A DNA stretch of 64,000 nt from Sweltsa coloradensis (taxonomy: Eukaryota; Arthropoda; Insecta; Plecoptera; Chloroperlidae): contig JAMZAV010000900.1 of the NCBI GenBank assembly GCA_024449915.1, positions 1-64,000 on the forward strand. The letters are read 5' to 3'. The position numbers were made by a program, and so were the translations under genes. Under the pieces are notes generated by a model. It made no database searches and had not been told where the DNA came from. It saw nothing but the letters and a program-made list of their open reading frames with translations. Below are positions 55,352-64,000 of the stretch, one piece after another (positions within the stretch are counted from its first letter, which is position 1; each line of letters opens with the position of its first letter).

Positions 55352-55722
55352 GCCCCCCACACTAGCCAGATAGCCCCCTCGTGAGCGTGTACTAGACACG
55401 TGCATGGCAGGAACCAGGGACCAGGGAGGATAACAACGTGGCCGTTCATACTCAGACAGCTGACTTGAGTCTTCTTGTGTTGTTCTTATAATAGTATAGT
55501 TCCATTTCCTGGGGAGGAGACATCACATAGCATGCACCCCCCCCCCCCCCACACTAGCCAGATAAACCCCCTCGTGAGCGTTACTAGACACGTGCATGCC
55601 AGGAACCAGGGACCAGGGAGGATAAAAACGTGGCCGTTCATACTCGAGACAGCTGACTTGAGTCTTCTTGTGTTGTCCTTATAATGTATAGTTCCATTTC
55701 CCGGGGGAGGGGACGTCACATA
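55352..55722 (+). repeat. Recent tandem duplication, about 190-bp unit
   Basis: CACACTAGCCAGATA... through ...GTATAGTTCCATTTCC occurs at about 55360-55510 and 55550-55700 with few differences. A poly-C lies at the junction. Confidence 0.9.
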
Positions 55723-57175
55723 CATAATACTAGGAACTGACAAAACTATGTGCATTACAAGCGCACCATCTTACACATTCGACCGAGAACGAACTGCATG
55801 AAATATGTTCCAAGTTACAAACCCTTGAATGAGTTTTCAAAATTTACGTGCATTAGACCTACAAAACAAAATTTTTAGACATTTCGTCTAGTTTTTGTGA
55901 TTTTTAAATAAATGTGTGCAGAGCATTTACAGCTCAAAATTGTATCACTTTATCTAAAAACTTAGGAAAAATATCAATCGTAAATTTTAGAAAAATATTG
56001 TAATAATGATGTGTTCATTTATTAGGTAATAGTTTCAAATTACATTTTTGTTTTAGCATGACTGTATGTATATACATATTGGCGCGAGTGCGCATCGTCG
56101 TTGCGTGTCTTCGACTATAGGGAGTAAGGTTGTGTATGGGCGGGGGTGCAAGCAGACTTTAGGTTGGGGGGACGTAATGTATGACTTTAAACCCCAGTTA
56201 GCAACTCAAAGCATGTCCGAGCAAATTACAGAACCTACCCTCATCCCCCCACCCCCTCCGAGCCCCATTGTTGCGAACTGCAGCTGACGCGACGCGCGGG
56301 CTAGATTAGCCCCCACACTCCACTCATAACACTGACAGAGCAAATGTGATTAGCACGACGCACTTTCGTAGCCCGGCTACACTCTGCAGGCTACACCACT
56401 ACGGTTTTTTGGAATCGCCATGTTCGCTTTTGGGATTTTTGTAAGCCTAAATTTAACTAACACCTTGTCCGTGTATTACTATTAGTTGATGGTTTTCGGG
56501 CCTATAAGAATTTTAAAAAAAAATACAGGAATCTTTTAAAATAAAAAAAAACAGGAGTTAGGGATACAAAATCACGGGAGATGGTGAATCTTTGCTCCTA
56601 ACTATCCTAAGCCTAGTTTTTTTCCCCATAAATAAATATATTATTACAATTGACAAAAGTAACGACCTAAAGAAAACACAATCTTCCCCTCGTGTTGTTG
56701 TTATAGCTGGCACACGGCTCGGCCTTGGCGCAAGGTTTCAGTGTCTTATACCCGGCTAAGTATGATGCAGTGTGTAATTGGCTTGTTATATCATCGTTTT
56801 ACAACGTAGAATAGCATAATGTTTTGAGATTCCCAATCCCGTTCACAGTGTTAGTTACTGTTATTACATATTTGCTAGTCATTACAATTAAAAATTAGAA
56901 GTTCACTTATACACATATTATGGATTGCCTATAATTGACGTGATATGGCGCAATAAACCATGGTGGCTACTGGACGTGCACACAAATCTTGGAATAGGAT
57001 GATTGTACTACGTACGTGGTACGTTGCCATTATAGCTAGAAAGATTGCAAATCTTGTGCTATTTCCGAGTATATAATTCATCAATTAAATCATTAAAAAT
57101 TAAAATGCATTACATTGAACATGACATTGTGTCACTGTCACATCAACATTGCAATATGTTTTGTTCCTCCTGTAA
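55723..57175. other. No gene seen
   Basis: AT-rich sequence without recognised features. Confidence 0.5.
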
Positions 57176-57225
57176 CTCGAACCCAGACCACTGAGTGAGC
57201 TACCTGGGCTGCTTGTCAAACAAGT
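57176..57225 (-). repeat. tRNA-like SINE fragment
   Basis: Minus strand: GCCCAGGTAGCTCACTCAG then GTCTGGGTTCGAGTTACAG, with A-box- and B-box-like parts close together. Confidence 0.55.
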
Positions 57226-57758
57226 CACTGACATCCCGCATCAGTATCACCCAACACGGATACACACCTGAAAGTGTAATACCAACTTTAACTTAGTAAC
57301 CAAGCTAATCTATGCGGATTTAATACTTTTTGCTCAGTAAATCCCGGAAAAGTACCCTCCCCTATAAAACGAGTCCTTCCTTGTTGTTGCCAACTTACCT
57401 GTCACTTGTCAATAAAGAAAACTTCCCCAAACCCCTCCGAACAATTTGCATAATATAATGCAGGAAGCCGGGAGAGGCCCCTAGACACACCATAAAACTC
57501 GTTGTTGAAAAACATGCAGAACGCTACGACGTCGTTAGGTGGAAAGATCTTTTCAACTCCCCCGCCTTTAGGAACTAAATTGAACAAAATTAATCCGAGT
57601 GTGCAGATACAGAGGGGTTGGTTCTGTGCCTGACAGGAGTTAGGGGTGTGTGCGACTCATTACCCCTGGCCTTCTTTAGGTCTGTGCAAGTGCAAGATAG
57701 CTACATAAACGTCGTAGGGCACTTGACAGATAGCACCACCATGAGACGGTAGCCCGAT

Positions 57759-57760
<2 letters not shown>

Positions 57761-57795
<35 letters not shown>
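57761..57795 (+). repeat. (CAAT)n microsatellite
   Basis: About nine copies of CAAT. Confidence 0.95.
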
Positions 57796-57799
57796 CGCG

Positions 57800-59985
57800 C
57801 CAGGTAGGGGAGTGGCAAACCTCGCCCAACGCTCCAATCAGTTGCGTGGGAAAGTAATTGAAACTTCGACAATACATTTCTTTACATCGTATAACTATTG
57901 ATTCTTAGTGGTCTTGCAACGAAACCAGTCGAAACGAGTGTACACATTGATATTTTGGTAAGCCTGGAATAGTTTGTTGTTGACTTTTAGAAGACCAATA
58001 CAAACGGAAATCGTTATAACATCTGCTGTGGTAGGCCTACAACAATACGTCGTTGATCAACAATTGTACAATTTCCATTCAGTAGTCTCACAAAAAAAGA
58101 AAGAATATGCCGGCTTATAAATACGTTTTCGAATGATCAAGGTTCACATAGCGTTTCGTACTGTTGTTTATTTTGTGTAAAATAACACTAAGACTAAAGC
58201 TGCCCTAAATTGACAGGGGCGACTGTATTTATTATTTTTCAATTAGGCTACTATATGATCAGTGGTTATTCTTTGAACCGACATCTGGTGTAGGTTAAAG
58301 CCGGATGTATATTTGTCCAACGTTCCATGGGTTCAAATTATAGCTTCCGATAGGAAATGGTCTATTTTCAGGTCCATCAGGAACCAAATCGAGGAACGAG
58401 ACTATATAAATAAATAATAGAGTGTTGAGACACCGGTAACCAAGGAGCAACCAGGGGAACACGTGTAGGGCGGGGGTTGCCAGCACTTGTTAGATATGTA
58501 GGCCCCGGTACATACATATTCATTAGTCTACGTTGTGTGAAAGTTGTAAGAGTCATACTCGCAACATAGTCACAACACGTATTCGTTGTACGAGATGAAG
58601 CATTGAATGTGACTTGATGACCAATATTCTGGGCAGGCTTCAAGTGTTCGGTGCGGGTATCGTGATGATAAACATGGTTAGAAATATGATATGAAAGCAT
58701 TGGTTTGTTTTATATCTTCACTTCACTCATGCTGCACTGTCTACCACGTCTTGAGTCTTGCACCGCTCGACTCGAATCTTCGGAACGGAGGTTGTGAGTG
58801 ACACGTGTGAACTTGATAACATGCTGTCAATACAATCCAGACCAATCAAATGCGATTTATTCAATCTGTCAATACCCAAGTGAGTTTATGAAGTGAGACA
58901 AATAAAATAGACTTTAGGAGACATCAATTAAAAAAATTGCGTTTGAACAAAAAGTGGCTTTGCTCCGACGACGCTTCTTACCCTGTGAAACGTTCATATG
59001 AGTTCATATATAGTTCAGACCAAGAAATAATATTTATTTCTGTAAGAGAACGAGAGGGCATAACCGCAAAACGAAATGAGAATTTATTTTTAGTAAATGG
59101 TATGATTGTGCGCATCCATCGTGCCATACTATTACCACACTCAGTGCTATTACTTCAACTCTATATTATTAACATGTCAAAGCAATCGGCGTTTCCCCAT
59201 ATTGTTAAAACCGAACATGGCATACAAGGGATCCACACCCATGGTTACGCCCATGCTCTAATATAAAACTAGCTTTACCCTATGCTGCTCTGCCGGCGAT
59301 AAGGGGCCAATCAAAAACGATTTATTGCAGCAGTGAGGGTCAACTCAACTGTCAATACCCATATAGACCGTGCGATATTTTGAGGGATAAAACGGCGTTT
59401 AGAGGGGGAAGCCGAAAATAGGGTCCAGAGCTCGCAGAAGTTGGCTCTATGAAATATTGTGTTCTGGGGGCACAGCTTTCCTGCCAACACAACTAATTTC
59501 CTTTTCTACATAAACCAACGAACCCCAAATAAATAACTTTTTGACGCGTCCCGGGTGCATTTGCAATGAAACAGAAATTAGTACACCAGTCATTAACCCC
59601 CCCCCCCCCCCCTAACAACAACTGGCGCACTTTTCCCGACTCGATGTTCTATAAATCACAATAAATTAATGTTTGCACAGACTTTTCAACTTGGGCCCCT
59701 GCTATCGGCAAACGAGTCGTGAAAACTCCAGTCGGGGCATAAAAATAAATAACAATTTGGTCAAAAATGAATTACCTCACTCCCGAGAGTAAAATACACA
59801 CATTTTCAGATTTACATTGTTTGTGTAAGTTTGGAATAAAGACAGCTAACTTTACCAGTGATTTTCTTCGGGAGCATTTCCCGGAGCCAAAATTGTGTAC
59901 GCGCCTACATACTATGCCACAGAGTCGTAAATGGTCCACAATTTTGTAAGTGTTCAAAAACAATCATTTTTTACCTAATTTATTT
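57800..59985. other. No gene seen
   Basis: Contains a poly-C near 59597. The 109-codon frame at 58937 (+) has no recognisable domain. Confidence 0.5.
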
Positions 59986-59989
59986 GGGA

Positions 59990-60270
59990 CACGGTTGAGA
60001 ATTGAGATGGTAGCTGCTCCATGCATATGAAACGAATGGTGGAAGATAAGATGCCCAGGACTCCCAAGAGAATGTATGCAAGAAGGATTGAAGAAGAAAG
60101 AAGACGGGGGAGGCCAAGGAAGAGATGGAAGGACACCATAGCAAGAGAATAGGTTGGAAGATGTGGAAGAGATACGAATTTTTGAGGATAGAACTCAAAG
60201 GAAAATGTTGTCACAAAACCCAAGCTGACCCTGCCAGAAGCGGGGTACGGCGATGACGGATGATGAATCA
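59990..60270 (+). pseudogene. Non-LTR retrotransposon C-terminal remnant
   Basis: Plus-strand reading with stops: MPRTPKRMYARRIEEERRR then GRPRKRWKDTIARE, the C-terminal tail seen in many LINE ORF2 and R1/RTE-like proteins. Ends near GGATGATGA. Badly decayed. Confidence 0.7.
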
Positions 60271-61545
60271 ACCATAACTATTGGTTTTGATCTTCTAGAG
60301 AAGAGTTCTATCTACCATATTTTTGGTGAACTGAAAGTGAACCCATGAAACTGTGATCGCACGCATGCACCGTGACAGTGAGTCACTAGAGCAGCTCCTG
60401 CAGTAGCAAGAGTGTCACTCTGTTAATTGACTCCCCGAGGTCAACGAAGGCCAAGGAATCTCCTACGACTCCGACTCGAGTTAGTTAGTACAGAACGCAT
60501 TGTTCTGCGCCCACTCGGCCGCCTCGCGTGTTATACGACCGAGCTGAGAGCACAGAGCTCATAGAACGGGGTGGAGGGCAGCGTCGCGTATGGATGGTAT
60601 GGCTTGTGCGACAATTTACTAATAATACGGGGTCGGGCTTCCAGTTGTCAATGCAACAGGTGAAAAGGTTATATGAATTCGGGTAGCCAGAGCACAGCAG
60701 CAAGTGCAATTTTCTATCAGTGCTCCACTCATGAGAGTATGTCGTATTAGATAGAGAACCTCATGATAGGGGTTGGACCATAGGTAGACCCTGGCCCTAT
60801 CTATCTCTATGGTCGGAGTTTCAGTAGCTAATTTAACAGGTAGAAATGTAAAAGGTTATTAAACCGGGTAGGCAAAGCTGCAAGTGCACATTTTGAAAGT
60901 GCCCCTCCCATGACCAATACCCAGGCCAAATTAGTTTACGAGTATAATACAGATACATAGGTTGGTAACTCCTATATCTATATGTATCTATGTTAGGAGG
61001 ACCATCAGTTACCAAAGCAACCTCGAAGAATGCAACAGGTATTCTTATGAACCCGAGTAGCCAGAGCAGCAAGAGTGACCAGACCGAGATCTGAGAAGAG
61101 CCAGTGTGCGCGAGTACGCCACGAAGGTTTCTCGCCTTGATGCCTGCCACGTGACCTTAGAACGTGAGACAAGATGGTTTGTTGACGAGGTACCCGCGCA
61201 CATACCGGTGTCGTCGGCTCGGTGCCACGCCCACCTCACTGATTCACGCGCGCGGTGATTCAAGCGAGGGATCAGGTGGACTAGAGAAGCTGGGTGCCTA
61301 CACATTAGTACTAGTTTCAAGGCGCCGATAATTCGCGCCTCAGAGAAAAGGGGACCGGCATTGATGGCAAAGATCGAGTAGAGAATAGGAAAACGTAAAA
61401 ATAGAGACGATAGTCGAAGAAAAATGTGTGTGGAAACTGGAAATAAAAGAAAATTTTCGTTTGAGAGCCCCCCCCCCCCCCAAAAAGTCCACCCCGACTG
61501 CCTCTTATCGCTCTGAGCCGAGGAGGGGACTGGGACCCGGGCCCC
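60271..61545. other. No gene seen; local repeat
   Basis: CAACAGGT...AAAAGGTTAT and GGTAG(C)CA-AGC-AGCAAGTGCA blocks recur near 60655, 60835 and 61035, probably three diverged tandem copies of about 190 bp. A C run lies at 61470-61481. Confidence 0.5.
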
Positions 61546-61548
61546 AGG

Positions 61549-61613
61549 CGGGACTCGAACCCACGTCCCTCTGTGTGACTGACACGCATCGTCGCAGAGC
61601 CACATGGGACGCG
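61549..61613 (-). repeat. tRNA-derived SINE head
   Basis: Minus strand: CCCATGTGGCTCTGCGACGA with an A-box-like part, and GACGTGGGTTCGAGTCCCGC with the B box. Confidence 0.65.
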
Positions 61614-61850
61614 GTGTAAACAAAGAGATCAGATAGGTAAACCAACTAGTAACTAACTGAGTCGTCCGTGATGTACGGGGTGCACTAATCCGCACAGCTG
61701 ACACCGGTCTATTGTTTGTGACGGTGTCTGGTTGCGTGTAACACTACACACACGACAGCTGAAGAGTAATCTGACTAGGGTGGCTCGGCACAACACGCGG
61801 CAGGCATACTCTAGTCGGGGTTCGATCTACGCCCTCCACAATCCGGACAG

Positions 61851-62212
61851 AAAGATTGTCTCAGTCATCCACCATCAGATCAGACGATCGAGTATACGAA
61901 CATTCAATTCTAGTTGTTCGATATTCGGTATTAGTATTACACAATCACAAGTTTTTTTTATATTTAAAATTTAAATCAAGTGCACTTTTCCTGCTTTATG
62001 CGGGATTCGAATTTCGAACCCACGGCCGAAAGATTGTCTCAGTCATCCACCATCAGATCAGACGATCGAGTATACGAACATTCAATTCTAGTTGTTCTAT
62101 ATTCGGTATTAGTATTACACAATTACAGCATGTTTTTTTTTTTAATCAAGTGCACTTTTCCTGCTTTATGCGGGATTCGAACCCACGTCCTCGTACAGCC
62201 ATACGCTTCGGA
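61851..62212 (+). repeat. Recent tandem duplication, about 180-bp unit with a SINE end
   Basis: AAAGATTGTCTCAGTCATCC ... TGCTTTATGCGGGATTCGAA occurs at about 61851-62029 and again at about 62031-62185, nearly identical. Each unit ends in the B-box part of the SINE. Confidence 0.92.
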
Positions 62213-62248
62213 CCTGCGTCCTAATCGTACGTGCCACCACGGACGGCG
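62171..62248 (-). repeat. tRNA-derived SINE head
   Basis: Minus strand: GCCGTCCGTGGTGGCACG, GATTAGGACGCAGGTCCG and GACGTGGGTTCGAATCCCGC. Best-kept copy of the family also present at 43980 and 48920. Confidence 0.78.
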
Positions 62249-62409
62249 ACACAGCATTCAGTGGTGGGCGTGAGTAGAATGCTAATGACAGGATGGCCAA
62301 CCTTCACCGAAGTTATTGCATACATTATGGAGAACCACGAAAACAAATACAAATAGCGTTGTCGTTGTGTCTACCTGAAAACCCCACTTAGATTCCAAAT
62401 GGGTTCCAC

Positions 62410-62725
62410 TCTTGATTGATTGATTGGATATTGCTTTACGTCTCATATTAAATGCAACTTGGCTAATCGAGACGAAGGGAGGGACGTAAGAGATGACGCG
62501 GGGGAACAAGGGGTGGACAGGCATGTGCTGGTCAGAACCAGCCACAGGCGTATGGGGAGGGCAGGGGTTCTCCCACGTCGTGGTCGTCTCCATCTGTGTC
62601 ATCATCCGTCGGTGTTGTCATTGTCGTCGCCGTCGGGGAGGTAGTCAAAGGGAAGGGGAAAGTTCCCCGACGACGACCCAGAGCTCGCCATTAGTTTCGG
62701 GGAGAAAAACTCCCCTAATCACGGG
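62410..62725 (+). repeat. Dispersed repeat, longer copy
   Basis: TGATTGATTGGATATTGCTT followed by GTGCTGGTCAGAACCAGCCA, AGGGGTTCTC, AGAGCTCGCC and CTCCCCTA blocks; a shorter copy lies at 39625-39786. Together with the SINE head at 62171 it may be the body of one composite SINE. Confidence 0.75.
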
Positions 62726-63930
62726 CCAAACCACGAGAAGGTTGCGAGTTGTAATTTTGTGATTTAATCATCAGCGCTAGTTGACATATTTGACAACGCA
62801 ATTAATAAAAACCTCATCTAACAAATTGAGATTATCATTGAGGACAGCGAGCGAGAGGGTGACAGTCACCAGTCTCGCGTGCAGTGTGATAATGATTGAA
62901 CGCGTACAATCTACCTGTGACTGCGCGTACGCATCCCTAGTTTCACATCGCTCCACCCTTGTTGATATAGATTAATTGCTCTCTAACGATGCACTCGAGA
63001 GCGTCATGTGGCGTCGGTCCCCACAGTCGCCTCGTACGACAGGTAGAATAACCGGAACAGGTGAACTTCACACCACACAGACAGTGACGCGGAGGGGGAA
63101 GGGGGGGGGCGCTTCCTCCACCGAAATCTCCCATCACCAATTAATTCTGCTTACAAGTTACGTTATAAACATAAATTATACAACGTAAATACCCCGTACC
63201 CGTATAAAATGGCAAATAAACTTCTTCTGCCTACTTGTCGTAAACGCTTGAACAAAATGTAAAATTATATTGATCTGAAAAAAAAATTATAATTAATAAA
63301 ACAAGACCGTGGCGACTGGCGATTTTATATTAGAGTGGGGGGGTCGCCTCCTCCAATATGGGCTATATTGCAGCGAGCTTCTCACACCCGTTTCCAGTAG
63401 CCAGAGTGTGAACACAAAACGTGTATGACGTCATCATGTTAGTACAATCCAGAATCCACTTGGCTTCCAGCAGAGCAGCGAGCGAACAAGTGTTCCGCCC
63501 GTCTCCGGAAGGGCGGTCGGACGAGAGTGTCCGTGAGCGGTGATTTATTGACAAACATTTAGGCGATTACATCGTCGGATGCGACTATGTGAAGCGATAC
63601 CGACGATGTCCTATCTATAGCGTGCGGGTGATACAGTTGCACCCCCTCCCCAACCGTTCATCCCAACCCCTTCACGACAATAGACGAGGGGGATGCCCAA
63701 AACAGACCCCGACGTTAGATTCACTTCAAGTCAGTCAAGTGAAGTGGATGGGAGTAGGCTAGAAGAGGACGTGGGCTAGAATCAATGCGTTGCAGGCTCA
63801 GATGGATTCTTACAACAATACTTCATCCAAATCCATTTCAACACTCTGGAGCGCAGGAGTAGGGGGTGGAGTCTGCACCCGGGCCCTGAGAGTCGGCAAG
63901 AGGGGCCAAGGTGCAAGGAAGCCCATCGAG
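62726..63930. other. No gene seen
   Basis: Short open frames only, with G runs near 63100 and 63338. Confidence 0.5.
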
Positions 63931-63939
63931 CAGCCTGCA

Positions 63940-63973
63940 CCCTGGCCTTTGAATTCCTAGCTACGCCACTGTA
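63940..63973. mobile_element. Right end of a CAGTGGCG-type hAT MITE
   Basis: CCTAGCTACGCCACTG ends at about 63971, the typical family terminus. The body lies to the left and is not delimited. Confidence 0.5.
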
Positions 63974-64000
63974 ATAAACACTCGTGGTCTTGAAACAACA

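Noticed and set aside
61045..61704. 219-codon open frame on the minus strand
   Set aside because: It runs through a SINE head and a poly-C/G run, is rich in Arg/Ser, and shows no domain. Such frames are common across tRNA-derived repeats.
61851..62212. CRISPR array
   Set aside because: Only two long direct repeats with SINE text, in a eukaryotic genome.

Overview
The window is eukaryotic, intron-rich nuclear DNA. The only gene I can support is on the minus strand and fills positions 1-37400. It is a thioester-family protein of the macroglobulin-complement-related type (Mcr/TEP6), with an LDL-receptor class A module in the middle. That domain layout is known from arthropods, so the source is most likely an arthropod, probably an insect; the species cannot be told from the sequence.

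Layout. Twenty-six coding exons were joined by reading frame and splice sites. All 25 introns between them are GT-AG and every phase agrees across the joins. The model starts with a signal peptide near 37400 and runs to the window edge at position 1, giving about 1,624 residues. The last part of the receptor-binding domain and the C-terminus lie outside the window. The order is signal peptide, Arg/Asp-rich repeats, macroglobulin domains, LDLa, macroglobulin/CUB segments, thioester domain and receptor-binding domain. The thioester motif reads DCAEQ, so the Cys and Gln are kept; the position of the complement C3 catalytic His is Asp.

The introns hold a dense collection of DNA transposons, many with clear terminal inverted repeats (TIRs) and target-site duplications (TSDs): hAT elements and MITEs at 178-589, 5760-6468, 7206-10341, 18826-19791 and 20511-22143 (with another nested at 20626-21423); TA-flanked pogo/mariner-like elements at 4558-5451, 25672-26418 and 31437-31783; a 640-bp foldback at 11601-12240; and a decayed THAP-domain element at about 12572-17077. 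A broken non-LTR retrotransposon lies at 2122-3240.

From 37.4 to 64 kb no gene is recognisable. The DNA holds scattered tRNA-derived SINE pieces, two recent tandem duplications, poly-C/poly-G tracts, ends of a CAGTGGCG-type hAT family, a fragment with a hammerhead-like three-way fold of the kind found in Penelope-like elements, and microsatellites. It could be intergenic, or an upstream intron if Mcr has a non-coding first exon.
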